NCBI RefSeq assembly: GCF_027594865.1
Contig: NZ_CP089391.1
Location: 868,001-932,000, forward strand
From: Bradyrhizobium xenonodulans
Lineage (GTDB): Bacteria > Pseudomonadota > Alphaproteobacteria > Rhizobiales > Xanthobacteraceae
Length of the DNA stretch: 64,000 nt
Reading direction: 5' to 3'
Below, in pieces: positions 53,059 to 63,718 of this stretch; within the stretch, counting starts at the first letter, position 1, and each line of letters starts with the position of its first letter. A program made the position numbers and the translations under genes. The notes below the pieces were generated by a model. It did no database searches and was not told where the DNA came from. It saw nothing but the letters and a program-made list of their open reading frames with translations.

Positions 53059-54855
53059 CTATGGGGACTTGGCAGCGGTCGCGGCAGCCTCAGCCGCCGT
53101 CACGCTGGCCCGTGCCGTCTCCTGAACCATGAACTGGGCCCTGGCGAGCTCCGCAAAATGGCCGCCTTTGGCCACGAGTTCATCGAAAGTTCCGATTTCG
53201 ATCACACGGCCATTCTCGAACACCAGGATCCGCGTCGCATTGCGGATGGTGGAAAGACGGTGGGCGATCACGAAGGTGGTGCGGCCTTTCATCACTTCGT
53301 CGAGAGCGGCGTTCACCTTGGCCTCGGTGACGGCGTCGAGCGCGCTGGTGGCCTCGTCCAGGATCAGGATCGGCGGATCCTTCAGCAGCGCGCGGGCGAT
53401 CGACAGCCGCTGGCGCTCGCCGCCGGAGAGCATGCGGCCGCGCTCGCCGGCATTGGTCTCGAAACCGCCGCTGCGCTCGATGAAGTCGAGTGCCTGCGCG
53501 CGCTCGGCGGCCTTGCGCATCTCGGCCTCGGTCGCATCCGGCTTGCCGACGCGCAGGTTGTCCTCAATGGAGCGGTTGAACAGCAGCGCCTCCTGGAACA
53601 CCACGCCGATGTTCCGCCGCAGCGAGGTCAGCGTGACGCCGCGCACGTCCATGCCGTCGATCTTGATGAAACCGGATTGCGGATCGAAGGCGCGATGCAG
53701 CAGCGCGATCGCAGTCGATTTGCCGGCGCCGGTCGGGCCGACCAGCGCGATGGTCTGGCCGGGCAAGGCGGTGAAGGAGAGGTCCTCGATCGCCGGGCGC
53801 TTGCCATCATAGGAGAAGGTGACGTCGTTGAACTCGACGAGGCCGGACAGCCGCCCCGCATCGATCGCGTCGGGGCGGTCGTGCACCGCGGGCACGGCAT
53901 CGAGCACATTGAAGAACTCGCGCAGGCGCGGGGCTTCCATGAACACGTTGTTGATGAAGCTCACGACCTGCTCGAGCTTCTGGATCAGCATCGTCGCGAA
54001 GCTCACGAACATCACGATCTCGCCGACCGAGGTCATCCCCTGGTCGTGCAGGGCGATGCCGAGCGTGAAGATCGCGAGCACCGTGATGGTGGTGGAGGCA
54101 CGCGTGATGACGGTGACGAGTGCCCACCAGGACAGCACCGGCATTTGTGCGGCGAGCAACTCGTCGGCGACGGAACGCAGTCCCTTCACCTCGGATTCGA
54201 CGCGCACAAAACTCTGCACCAGCGCGACGTTGCCGAGGGCGTCGGAGGCGCGCGCGGAGAGCTCGCTATATTGCTCCTCGACCGCCATCTGCATGCCGAA
54301 GGTCTTGCGTACGACGAAGGTGGTCAGCACGGTGAAGACGATGCAGAGCACGAACAGCAGGATCGCGAGCCGCCAGTTCAGATAGAGGGACAGCGGCAGC
54401 AGCACCGCGACCGAGAGGATGGCGGCGAAATGCTCGCGGAAGAAGCCGAGCCACAGCCGCCACAGCGCGTCGGTGCCGTTGAGCATCACCTTCATCAGCC
54501 GGCCCGAATGGGTGCCGGAGTGGAACGTCAGCGGCAATTGCAGGATGTGCTCGAAATAGTCCGTCAGCACCGCCTGGCGCTGGCGGTGGGAGAGCCGGTC
54601 GGCCTGCAGGGCCACGAGTGCGCTGCAAGCGATCGTGAACAGTCCGAACGCGACCCAGGCGGCCAGGAACGGCCAGGCCGAGTTCGACCCGGCCACAGCC
54701 TTGCCCGAGAGCACGTCGACGATCCGTCCGAACAGCACGGGTTCTGCGAACTGCGAGGCCGCCAGCAGGAGATTGGCGACGGCAAGCAGCCAGCCCAGCC
54801 GCGCCTCCTTGCCGAGCAGCTCGAGAACGCGGGTGTAGAGGCGGAGGATGGACAT
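53059..54855 (-). CDS. ABC exporter, cyclic beta-glucan (NdvA/ChvA) type
   Basis: Fused membrane and ATPase half-exporter of 598 aa from the ATG at 54853-54855, chosen because [15 protein letters not shown] aligns with NdvA starts; an upstream ATG gives 612 aa. Six helices from about 20 to 310 ([20 protein letters not shown]) precede Walker [10 protein letters not shown] and signature LSGGERQR with [11 protein letters not shown]. The N-terminus and [16 protein letters not shown] segment resemble NdvA, which exports cyclic glucan in rhizobia. No glucan synthase (NdvB) gene is in the window, so the substrate is inferred by similarity. Confidence 0.82.
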   Translation of the reverse strand: MSILRLYTRVLELLGKEARLGWLLAVANLLLAASQFAEPVLFGRIVDVLSGKAVAGSNSAWPFLAAWVAFGLFTIACSALVALQADRLSHRQRQAVLTDYFEHILQLPLTFHSGTHSGRLMKVMLNGTDALWRLWLGFFREHFAAILSVAVLLPLSLYLNWRLAILLFVLCIVFTVLTTFVVRKTFGMQMAVEEQYSELSARASDALGNVALVQSFVRVESEVKGLRSVADELLAAQMPVLSWWALVTVITRASTTITVLAIFTLGIALHDQGMTSVGEIVMFVSFATMLIQKLEQVVSFINNVFMEAPRLREFFNVLDAVPAVHDRPDAIDAGRLSGLVEFNDVTFSYDGKRPAIEDLSFTALPGQTIALVGPTGAGKSTAIALLHRAFDPQSGFIKIDGMDVRGVTLTSLRRNIGVVFQEALLFNRSIEDNLRVGKPDATEAEMRKAAERAQALDFIERSGGFETNAGERGRMLSGGERQRLSIARALLKDPPILILDEATSALDAVTEAKVNAALDEVMKGRTTFVIAHRLSTIRNATRILVFENGRVIEIGTFDELVAKGGHFAELARAQFMVQETARASVTAAEAAATAAKSP

Positions 54856-54947
54856 GCGGGCGAAGAACTCGGGCTCGTCGTCGAGAGGTGAGCCCATATT
54901 CTAAGCAGGGATCGTCCGCGAGATACAGCGGAAGCTTTCGGTTTTGC

Positions 54948-55997
54948 TCAATTGATCAGCCGTCCTGCCACCGGCGGCAGGAACCGGTCGTCGAAGATGT
55001 CGCCCGCCGCCGGCTTCTTGCGGAATTTGAAGCCCTGCGCGATCTGCTCGATCGAGCGGTCCAGGCGCGCCGGGTCGATGCCGCCGAGGCCGTTGCGCCT
55101 GACCTCGTCGGTCAGGATGTTGTCGGCGAGCACCGTGCGCAGGCGTTCCAGTTCGAGATCGCGGTCGCCATCGTCGATGCGGCTCGCGGCCTCGTTCACC
55201 GCACGCGCCGGCTCCTTGACGGTTGCGGCGATGCCCGCGATCAGCGCGCGCACGAAGCCCTTCACGGCATCCGGCTTCGCCGCGGCGAAGGCCGGATTGG
55301 CCACCACGGCAAAGCCATAGGCCTCGCAGCCATAGTCGGCATAGCGCAGCACGACGAGATCGGCGCCGGGGACGCCGCGGTCGCGCAGGTTCACCGCCGA
55401 GAGATAGCTGAAGCCGGCAACCGCATCGACTTGTCCGGCGGAGAGGATCGGCTCGCGGACCGCTGCGCTGATCTTGTGGAATTTCACATGCGAGGCGTTG
55501 ATGCCGTTCTGCTGCGCCAGCGCCGGCCACAATCGCATCGACAGATCACCGTCGGCAACGCCGACGGTCTTGCCGTCGAGATCGGGCAGCAGGTGGACGC
55601 CGCGGCTTCTGCGCGCGACGATCGCGTAGGGCGCGCGGTTGAACAGCACGAACACCGCCTGGACCGGCGCCGCGTCGTCCTGGTCGCGAAAGCGGATCAG
55701 CTCGTTGATGTCGACCAATGCGAGCTCGCTGTCGCCCTTGGCGACGCGCGCGAGCGCCTCCGGCGATCCTGCCGCGCTGTTGAAGGAGACGTTGAGGCGC
55801 TCGGCGCCGAACCCGCCGTCCTTCGCGGCAAGGAAGAACGGCGCCATGCTGGCGTCCAACGGGCGGTCGAAGGTGAAGTGGATCGCAACGGACGGTGCGA
55901 TCGTCTCGGCCGCGCTGACATCGCGTGCAACGCATGTTGCAAGCGCGATCGCGAGAGCCAGCAGACCCCGAAGGGCGATCGTCTTGAATCCTGCCAT
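54948..55997 (-). CDS. ABC transporter substrate-binding protein, NMT1/SsuA-like
   Basis: Periplasmic receptor of 349 aa. The start at 55995-55997 begins MAGFKTIALRGLLALAIALA, a signal peptide with cleavage near SAA-ET. The mature sequence reads FTFDRPLDASMAPFFLAAKDGGFGAE, then GSPEALARVAKGDSELALVD, the NMT1/ThiY pattern. Members bind nitrate, taurine, thiamine precursors or aliphatic sulfonates. No permease or ATPase gene is adjacent, and the preceding exporter is unrelated. It ends with FLPPVAGRLIN. Confidence 0.86.
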   Translation of the reverse strand: MAGFKTIALRGLLALAIALATCVARDVSAAETIAPSVAIHFTFDRPLDASMAPFFLAAKDGGFGAERLNVSFNSAAGSPEALARVAKGDSELALVDINELIRFRDQDDAAPVQAVFVLFNRAPYAIVARRSRGVHLLPDLDGKTVGVADGDLSMRLWPALAQQNGINASHVKFHKISAAVREPILSAGQVDAVAGFSYLSAVNLRDRGVPGADLVVLRYADYGCEAYGFAVVANPAFAAAKPDAVKGFVRALIAGIAATVKEPARAVNEAASRIDDGDRDLELERLRTVLADNILTDEVRRNGLGGIDPARLDRSIEQIAQGFKFRKKPAAGDIFDDRFLPPVAGRLIN

Positions 55998-56141
55998 CGA
56001 TTGCGCCGGTCCCGCATTGTTATGGTTTGGTGACGCTCGCAGCGCCGGCTGGCCGGTAGCCTGCGCGCGCCAACATGAACGGCGGATGAGCGGCGGTTGC
56101 GTCACGATTACGCAACCCCGTTCAGCTTGTGTTGGGGGTGG

Positions 56142-56167
56142 GGAACCCAACATGGGATGCGGGTGTT
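56142..56167 (+). promoter_or_regulatory. Candidate EcfG-type promoter
   Basis: GGAAC at 56142-56146 and GTT at 56165-56167, 18 bp apart; alphaproteobacterial general-stress sigma uses GGAAC with a GTT about 17 bp on. It overlaps a TGTTGGG / CCCAACA hairpin. Weak evidence. Confidence 0.35.
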
Positions 56168-56224
56168 TGAGAGACATGAGCCTGTCGTCAGGCACCATTC
56201 GAGGTCCCAAGGAGGGTCCAGGAC

Positions 56225-56584
56225 ATGTTTGACAGAGTTTCGAAATTCGCCGGCCGCAAGGCCGTTCTTGCCACTGCCGCCGTGGTGGCTCTGACCGCCG
56301 TTGCACCCACCGCCTCTTACGCGGGCGGTCGTCATTGGCATGGTGGTGGTGGTGGCGCTGCTGCTGCCGCGGTCTTCGGTCTGGCCGCGACCGGCCTCGC
56401 GATCGCAGCCAGCCGCGATGCCTACGCCTATGGACCGGGTCCGGGCTACTATTACGAAAGCGGCCCGACCTACTACAGCGGCCCCGGCTATGGTCCCTAT
56501 TATTACGGCTCGGGCTACCAAGAGCGCTATGGCGGCTACGACAAGGTCTGCTCGCACGGCTATTCCGGCTACGGTTGCTATTAA
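56225..56584 (+). CDS. Secreted Gly/Tyr-rich protein
   Basis: 119 aa. Signal peptide VLATAAVVALTAVAPTASYA with a mature part almost entirely glycine, tyrosine, alanine, serine and proline (GPGPGYYYESGPTYYSGPGY). Two cysteines near the end (VCSHGYSGYGCY) may form a disulfide. A strong AAGGAGGG ribosome site precedes it. No enzyme domain; a surface or envelope structural role is plausible but not shown. Such short rich proteins are common in rhizobial genomes. Confidence 0.75.
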   Translation: MFDRVSKFAGRKAVLATAAVVALTAVAPTASYAGGRHWHGGGGGAAAAAVFGLAATGLAIAASRDAYAYGPGPGYYYESGPTYYSGPGYGPYYYGSGYQERYGGYDKVCSHGYSGYGCY

Positions 56585-56702
56585 CCGATCGGTAATACGT
56601 CATCGACGAACGGGCTGTCGCGCTAGCCGCGCCGGCCTGTTTTCTGATTTTATTGTCGCGCGTTAACGCGCTCGCCATTGGTTTAGGGTAGTTTCGAGTT
56701 CC

Positions 56703-57107
56703 ATGAGTGATTCGCTTGAGCGGCTATATCTGGCTGTGCTCGCGGCCAGAGATCTTGATCCGGCAACATCGCGTACGGCCCGGCTGTTTCAGCGTGGGCC
56801 CTCCCAAATGGCGAAGAAGCTGGCCGAGGAGGCTATCGAAGTCGTGATCGATGCGGTCAACGGCGACACCGAGGCCGTGATCCGGGAAAGCGCCGACCTG
56901 CTCTACAATCTCACCGTGCTCTGGGCCTCGGCCGGCGTGCGTCCCGAGGACGTCTGGCGCGAGATGACGCGGCGAGAAGAGATGCTCGGCATTGCCGAGA
57001 AACTGCCGAAATCTTCGATGAAACTGCCCAAAGTCGCGTCACCCAGCGTCGCCGCCAGGCGGCCAATTGTCGCGATCGAGGGCCGCGTGGCGCGCAAGCG
57101 CCACTAA
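56703..57107 (+). CDS. hisE: Phosphoribosyl-ATP pyrophosphohydrolase-like (HisE/MazG superfamily)
   Basis: 134 aa with the all-alpha MazG-type fold: KKLAEEAIEVVIDAVNGD (helix with Glu metal ligands) and ESADLLYNLTVLWASAGV with the conserved Asp/Asn. This is the pattern of HisE, which splits PR-ATP in histidine synthesis. No other his gene is near, and the tail beyond residue 100 (KLPKVASPSVAARRPI) is unusual for HisE, so it may be a second copy with a different nucleotide target. Symbol given by similarity only. Confidence 0.7.
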   Translation: MSDSLERLYLAVLAARDLDPATSRTARLFQRGPSQMAKKLAEEAIEVVIDAVNGDTEAVIRESADLLYNLTVLWASAGVRPEDVWREMTRREEMLGIAEKLPKSSMKLPKVASPSVAARRPIVAIEGRVARKRH

Positions 57108-57178
57108 TTCAAGCGCCACCAGAACGTCACAAAACTCGCGATGGACAAATCCGTCCCATGGTGCTTCATCGCGGCGCC

Positions 57179-57760
57179 ATGCTGAAACGTATCTACGACT
57201 GGTGCATCGACGCCGCCCACAAGCCCTACGCGCTCTGGATCATGGGAGCCGTGGCTTTCGCAGAAAGCTCCTTCTTTCCGGTCCCGCCGGATGTGATGCT
57301 GATCCCGATGTCGCTGGCGCGCCCGCAGCGCGCCTGGGTCTATGCGGCGATCTGCACCATCACCTCGGTGCTCGGCGGCCTGCTCGGCTACGCCATCGGC
57401 GCGCTGCTGTTCGACTCGGTCGGCCACTGGCTGATCCAGGTCTATGGCCTCGGCGACAAGGTTGATGCCTTCCGTGCCTCCTATGCCGAGTGGGGCGCGG
57501 TGATCATCCTGCTGAAGGGTCTGACGCCGATCCCCTACAAGCTGGTCACCATCACCTCGGGCTTTGCCGGCTACAATCTCATTCTTTTCATCGTGTGCTC
57601 CATCGTCGCGCGCGGCGGACGCTTCTTCATCGTCGCGATCCTGCTCAATCGCTATGGTGACTGGATCCGCGTCAAGATCGAGAAGCATCTCGGTCTCGTG
57701 GTGGCGGTCGGCGCCGCCGTGCTGGTGCTGGGCTTCGTGGTGGCGGTCAAGCTGATCTAA
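57179..57760 (+). CDS. YqaA/DedA-family membrane protein
   Basis: 193 aa, four to five helices, with AFAESSFFPVPPDVMLIPMS (residues 25-44) and a KGLTPIPYKLVTITSGFAG motif, matching the small SNARE-associated/YqaA group. The ATG at 57179 (MLKRIYDWC) gives the family N-terminus; an in-frame start 21 bp earlier is discounted. DedA-type proteins move lipids or maintain envelope charge; this subgroup is little studied. Begins 71 bp after the HisE-like gene. Confidence 0.82.
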   Translation: MLKRIYDWCIDAAHKPYALWIMGAVAFAESSFFPVPPDVMLIPMSLARPQRAWVYAAICTITSVLGGLLGYAIGALLFDSVGHWLIQVYGLGDKVDAFRASYAEWGAVIILLKGLTPIPYKLVTITSGFAGYNLILFIVCSIVARGGRFFIVAILLNRYGDWIRVKIEKHLGLVVAVGAAVLVLGFVVAVKLI

Positions 57761-57806
57761 ACCGCAGCACTTTGATGCTGCGCCGGCTTCGGCTACGCTT
57801 GCCGTC

Positions 57807-58328
57807 ATGATGGTTCGATCCGGCAATCCGGCTGTGCGGCTTAGGACGATGATGTCAGCAGTGCTGCTGTTCCTGCTCGCTGCCGGCGGGACTGGATGGC
57901 CGCAATCCGCGCCGCCGGTGCTTGGTTTGCAGGAGCAGGGGCCGCCACCCGCGACGCCCTCGGCCGCGCCGGCGCGCGAGGAAAATCCCGGGCTGATCAA
58001 TGAAATGGGCAAGCTGTTCGACAAATTGCCCTCGATCCTGCCGCCGATCAAAAGCCCTGGTGAGACCATGAACGATCTGTCGCGGCTGGCGAAGCCGTCG
58101 ACCATGGTGTCGGGGCGCGTGGCCTGTCCGGCCTCGTCGAACGGCGCGCCGGACTGCAAGCTCGCCGCCGACCAGCTCTGCCAGAGCAAGGGCTACAAGG
58201 AAGGCAAGAGCCTGAACGCCGATTCCGCGGAAAAATGCTCGGCCAAGGTTCTGATCCCGGGCCGGCAACGCAAACCGGATGACTGCCGCACCGATACCGT
58301 CGTCACCAGCGCGCTGTGCCAGAACTAA
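57807..58328 (+). CDS. Secreted protein, unknown
   Basis: 173 aa with a signal segment (LRTMMSAVLLFLLAAGGTGW) and a proline-rich linker (QEQGPPPATPSAAPAREENPG), then a domain with six cysteines (VACPAS, PDCK, QLCQSK, EKCSAK, DDCRTD, ALCQN) that would be oxidised in the periplasm. No family recognised. Two ATGs are available at the beginning; the first in frame is used. Divides YqaA from aspartase on the same strand. Confidence 0.68.
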   Translation: MMVRSGNPAVRLRTMMSAVLLFLLAAGGTGWPQSAPPVLGLQEQGPPPATPSAAPAREENPGLINEMGKLFDKLPSILPPIKSPGETMNDLSRLAKPSTMVSGRVACPASSNGAPDCKLAADQLCQSKGYKEGKSLNADSAEKCSAKVLIPGRQRKPDDCRTDTVVTSALCQN

Positions 58329-58358
58329 GGACGTCGCGCGAGCAAGCAAGGAGCGCCC

Positions 58359-59759
<1,401 letters not shown>

Positions 59760-59945
59760 CACTGCTGCCGCGTTGAAGGTGCCGCCCCTGCCATGGGGAG
59801 AGGTGAAGTCAGAATTCCGCGCGTTGGAATTGCGGTAACGGCGTCCGCGCCGGCGCCAAAACGCAATACTTGACAGTGGAAAGATTGCCTTGTTGGTATG
59901 GCTCCCAACCTTCCATTTCGTCGGCCAATAGAGGATCGCTCCGCA

Positions 59946-60914
59946 ATGTCCATGCCTGCCTTGTTTAGGGGACGCCTCTCGATCCCTGTGATCGGTTCCC
60001 CGCTCTTCATCATTTCGGTGCCCGATCTCGTGATCGCGCAGTGCAAGGCGGGTGTGGTCGGCTCGTTCCCGTCGCTGAACGCGAGGCCGCCGGAGCTGCT
60101 CGACGAATGGCTGGCGCGGATCACCGAAGAGCTCGCCGCCTATGATCGCGCCCATCCCGACAAGCCGTCGGCGCCGTTCGCGGTGAATCAGATCGTGCAC
60201 AAGTCGAACAACCGGCTCGATCACGACATGCAGCTCTGTGCCAAATACAAGGTGCCGATGATCATCTCCTCGCTCGGTGCACGCGAGGAGCTCAATCAGG
60301 CGGTGCATGGCTGGGGCGGCATCGTTTTCCACGACGTGATCAACCAGAAATTCGCACACAAGGCGATCGAGAAGGGCGCCGATGGCCTGATCCTGGTCGC
60401 CGCCGGCGCTGGCGGCCATGCCGGCACGATCTCGCCGCTGGCTTTCGTCGCCGAGACTCGGAAGTGGTTCGACGGCCCGATCGCGCTGTCGGGCGCCATC
60501 GGCAATGGCAAGGCGATCCGCGCCGCGCGCATTCTCGGCGCCGACTTCGCCTATATCGGCTCGGCCTTCATTGCGACCAAGGAAGCCAATGCGGTCGAGA
60601 AGTACAAGGAGATGATCGCAGGCTCGACGGCCGACGACATCGTCTATTCCAACCTCTTCACCGGCGTGCACGGCAATTATCTGAAGCCGTCGATCCTCGC
60701 CGCCGGCATGGATCCGGAAAACCTGCCGACCTCCGATCCGTCCAAAATGAATTTCGGCACCGATGCCTCCGGCGAGCGCGCCAAGCCGAAAGCCTGGAAG
60801 GAGATCTGGGGATCGGGCCAGGGCATCGGCAGCGTCGACGGCGTCGTCCCCGCCGCCGAGATGATCGCGCGCTTCAAGAAGGAGTACGACGAAGCGATCG
60901 ATCCGCCGTTGTAA
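59946..60914 (+). CDS. Nitronate monooxygenase (2-nitropropane dioxygenase family), paralogue 1
   Basis: FMN enzyme of 322 aa, oxidising nitronates or reducing related substrates in other members. Start ATG at 59946 with MSMPALFRGRLSIPVIGSPL; motifs GVVGSFPSLNARPPELL, INQKF, GAGGHAGTISPLAFV and NGKAIRAARILGADFAYIGS line up with the TIM-barrel FMN site. The downstream acyl-CoA thioesterase-like gene begins at the stop (TAATG). A second copy of this family lies at 63719. Confidence 0.88.
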   Translation: MSMPALFRGRLSIPVIGSPLFIISVPDLVIAQCKAGVVGSFPSLNARPPELLDEWLARITEELAAYDRAHPDKPSAPFAVNQIVHKSNNRLDHDMQLCAKYKVPMIISSLGAREELNQAVHGWGGIVFHDVINQKFAHKAIEKGADGLILVAAGAGGHAGTISPLAFVAETRKWFDGPIALSGAIGNGKAIRAARILGADFAYIGSAFIATKEANAVEKYKEMIAGSTADDIVYSNLFTGVHGNYLKPSILAAGMDPENLPTSDPSKMNFGTDASGERAKPKAWKEIWGSGQGIGSVDGVVPAAEMIARFKKEYDEAIDPPL

Positions 60915-61699
60915 TGGCTCTCGCAATGACCGCCATTTACCGCGTCGACGGCAACAGCGTCGTCACCAGCCCGGACGCCGCCGGCCCATGGGACCGACGC
61001 ATGCAGCACGGCTCGGCGCCTGCCTCACTGGTGACATGGGCGGCCGAACGGATTCCGACGCCGGTGCCGATGAACATCGCGCGCGTCACCATCGATCTGA
61101 TGCGCCCGGTGCCGGTGGCGCCGCTGACGATTGCGACCGAGGTTTTGCGCGAGGGCCGCAAGATCCAGCTTTGTGAGGTCAAGCTTCTGGCCGACGGCGT
61201 CCAGGTCGTCGGCGCCACCGTGCTCAAGATCAAGCAGCAGACACTGGCGCTGCCCGACGATGTCGAGGAATTGCCAGTCCAATTGCCGTCGCCCGAGGAC
61301 TCTCTCGTCGAGGACGGCCATGCCGCCACCAGCCCGTTCGTGCGTTCGGTCTCGATGCGCGCCGCCCGCGGCCGCTTCGGCCAGGCCGGCGCCGGTGCCA
61401 TCTGGTTTCGTGTCGACAATCCGCTGATCGAAGGCGAAGCGGTCTCGCAGGCGATGCGCGCCGTCGTCGCCGCCGATTTCTCCAACGGTACGGCGTCGAC
61501 GCTGGATTTCCGCGCCTGGACCTACATCAACGCCGACCTGACTGTGAACTTTGCACGCCAGCCGGTCGGTGACTGGATCCTGCTCGACGGCGAATCCTGG
61601 ATCGGCCCCGACGGCGCGGGCCTTGCGATGTCGCGGCTGGCCGACAGGCAGGGATATTTTGGCCGCGCGGTGCAGAGCCTGGTGATCGAGAAGCGGTGA
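60914..61699 (+). CDS. Acyl-CoA thioesterase-like (TesB-type double hotdog) protein
   Basis: 261 aa starting at the ATG overlapping the previous stop. Two hotdog-like halves: the first around WAAERIPTPVPMNIARVTIDLMRPV, the second ending GDWILLDGESWIGPDGAGLAMSRLADRQGYFGRAVQSLV, which is the TesB/4HBT_3 family ending. It would hydrolyse an acyl-CoA. It is in the same transcript as the nitronate monooxygenase; together with an acyl-CoA synthetase and a second monooxygenase they make a plausible but unproven cluster. Confidence 0.82.
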   Translation: MALAMTAIYRVDGNSVVTSPDAAGPWDRRMQHGSAPASLVTWAAERIPTPVPMNIARVTIDLMRPVPVAPLTIATEVLREGRKIQLCEVKLLADGVQVVGATVLKIKQQTLALPDDVEELPVQLPSPEDSLVEDGHAATSPFVRSVSMRAARGRFGQAGAGAIWFRVDNPLIEGEAVSQAMRAVVAADFSNGTASTLDFRAWTYINADLTVNFARQPVGDWILLDGESWIGPDGAGLAMSRLADRQGYFGRAVQSLVIEKR

Positions 61700-61793
61700 G
61701 CCGCGCTGCGGTGCTCTTCGCGTGATTGAACGGCAGGCTTCCGCCGCCGCGGAAGGGATGCCTGGTCGTGTTTGACGCCAGTATCCTGCCTGT

Positions 61794-61892
61794 TCACAGG
61801 CCGTAGAAGATCTTGATCTCCCACAGCATCACGATAATTGCCGTGATCAACGTGACCGCGGCTACTGCACTTTCCAGGGAAGCGACTCTCAT
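61794..61892 (-). CDS. 32-residue membrane microprotein
   Basis: An open frame of 33 codons (MRVASLESAVAAVTLITAII then VMLWEIKIFYGL) with a GGAG six bases before the ATG, ending at TGA. It is one hydrophobic helix with a short polar start, so likely a single-pass inner-membrane peptide. It is too short for routine gene callers. It sits in the 333-bp space between the thioesterase-like gene and the acyl-CoA synthetase; the rest of that space has no gene I recognise. Unverified. Confidence 0.5.
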   Translation of the reverse strand: MRVASLESAVAAVTLITAIIVMLWEIKIFYGL

Positions 61893-62032
61893 GTCCCACT
61901 CCGCTTCCCAGCCCCATCAGCGGTCTAGTTGATTCCCTGATTCGCCGGCAATCGCGCGGGCGCCGCCCGCGGACACTCCGTCGCGCATTGTGGTGCCGGG
62001 GCCACAACGACACCGTAGAATCCCGGGGGTAT

Positions 62033-63595
62033 TCACCCCACCATCCGGTCGCGTCCGCTCCAGAACCCCGCGCGCAGCACCTTCTTGTCGACCTTGCCGA
62101 CGCCGGTCATCGGCAGCTGCTTGACGAACTGGATCTGTTTCGGCGCATGCGCCGAGCCCTTGCGCGTCCTCACCATATTGATCAGCTCGTCGGCATCCGG
62201 CTTTGTGCCTTCGCGCGGCACGACGACGGCGGTGACGGCCTCGCCCCATTTGTCGTCGGGAACGCCGACGACCGCGACCATCGCGACATCGGCATGCTGC
62301 GACAGCACGTCCTCGACCTCGCGCGGAAAGATGTTGAAGCCGCCGGTGACGATCATGTCCTTCTTGCGGTCGAGGATGAACATGTAGCCGCGCTCGTCCT
62401 TGCGCGCGATGTCGCCGGTGTGGACCCAGCCGTTCTTCAGCGTCTCGGCGGTGATATCAGGCCGCTTCCAGTATTCCGCCATGACATGCGGGGCGCGTAC
62501 GCAGATTTCGCCGGCCTCGCCGGTCTTCACCTCCTGGTCGTCGTCGTCGAGGATTTTGACCTCGCAGGCCGCGATCGGGAAGCCGCAGGACAGAAACAGT
62601 TCCGGCGTCCTGGGATCGTGATCCGCCTTGCGCAGCACCGAGACCGGATAGCATTCGGTCTGGCCGTAGAGCTGCGAAAACACCGGCCCGATCCGTTCGA
62701 TGCCCTCGAGCAGCCGGCTCGGCGACATCGCGGAGGCGCCGTAGAGCACGAGCTCGAGCGATGACAGGTCGGTCCTGCCGAGCGCGGGATGATCGAGCAG
62801 CACGTAGATCATCGTCGGAACGAACAGCGTGAAATTGATGCGCTCGCGCGCGATCGTCGCCAGCACGGCCTCGGGATCGAATCCCTTCAGCATGTGCACG
62901 GTGCCGCCGCGCATCAGGGTCGGCAGCACCTTCGTGCCGGCGACATGGCTGATCGGGGCGACCGTGAGATAGCGCGCGCCATCGGGGATTTCAAAGTCGG
63001 CGAGGATCGCGGCAGCAGCTCCGGCATTTTCGCGATGGTAGCGCAGCGCGCCCTTGGATTTGCCGGTCGTGCCGCCGGTGTAATTCAGCGTCGAGAGATC
63101 GTCGGGGCCGGCGAGGCACAGCGGGCTGGTGTGGCCTTCGATCTCGATCGCCTGCAACAGATCGACGCCGTAGTCGGCCGGTCCCATGGTGAAGACCGCT
63201 TTGAGCATGCCCGCTTGGGCGGCGAGCTCGCCGCCGCGCTCGCGGAAGGCGGCGGCATCGACCACCAGCACCTCGGCCTCGGAATCCTCGAGCTGAAAGA
63301 GCTGGTCGGCCTGCGATCCCAGTGGATGCAGCCAGGTGATGCAGAACCGCGACAATTGCGCGGCGACGCCGGCGCACCAGCTGTCGGCGCGGTTCGCGGT
63401 GAGGAAGGCGACGCGCGCGCCGGGCTGCAATCCGAGCCGCATGAAGACACCCTGGATACGTCCGATCAGGTCGATGGTGCCCTCATAGCTCAGCGATCCG
63501 CCGGGCCAGGCGAAAGCGGTGCGCCCGGGATAACGCGACAGCGCGCGTAGCGTCTGCGCGCAAGTCGGGGACGATGCGTGAAGCGGATCTGACAT
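62033..63595 (-). CDS. Acyl-CoA synthetase (AMP-forming)
   Basis: Acid-thiol ligase of 520 aa from the ATG at 63593-63595. The AMP-binding motif LNYTGGTTGKSKGALRYH, GQTECYP and the MIVTGGFNIFPREVEDVL hinge with MTGVGKVDKKVLR at the end are intact. Closest in shape to medium- or long-chain ligases of catabolic clusters. It reads toward the thioesterase-like gene from the other side; the two nitronate monooxygenase genes flank the pair. Confidence 0.9.
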   Translation of the reverse strand: MSDPLHASSPTCAQTLRALSRYPGRTAFAWPGGSLSYEGTIDLIGRIQGVFMRLGLQPGARVAFLTANRADSWCAGVAAQLSRFCITWLHPLGSQADQLFQLEDSEAEVLVVDAAAFRERGGELAAQAGMLKAVFTMGPADYGVDLLQAIEIEGHTSPLCLAGPDDLSTLNYTGGTTGKSKGALRYHRENAGAAAAILADFEIPDGARYLTVAPISHVAGTKVLPTLMRGGTVHMLKGFDPEAVLATIARERINFTLFVPTMIYVLLDHPALGRTDLSSLELVLYGASAMSPSRLLEGIERIGPVFSQLYGQTECYPVSVLRKADHDPRTPELFLSCGFPIAACEVKILDDDDQEVKTGEAGEICVRAPHVMAEYWKRPDITAETLKNGWVHTGDIARKDERGYMFILDRKKDMIVTGGFNIFPREVEDVLSQHADVAMVAVVGVPDDKWGEAVTAVVVPREGTKPDADELINMVRTRKGSAHAPKQIQFVKQLPMTGVGKVDKKVLRAGFWSGRDRMVG

Positions 63596-63718
63596 GCGTT
63601 TCCTCGCTGCTTTGTCATCGGCTTCTGGCGTGCCAATGTTGCTGATGACGCTAGCACAGAGAATGCGGGATGGAACGACAAAGCCCGCGCTGCGGGCGAG
63701 AGTGACAGGGAGGCTTGA

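Noticed and set aside
53056..54891. Rightward frame opposite the NdvA-like exporter
   Set aside because: Antisense artefact; Walker and signature motifs lie on the other strand.
59870..59898. TTGACA as a -35 in front of the nitronate monooxygenase gene
   Set aside because: No acceptable -10 at 16-18 bp; only the -35 fits.
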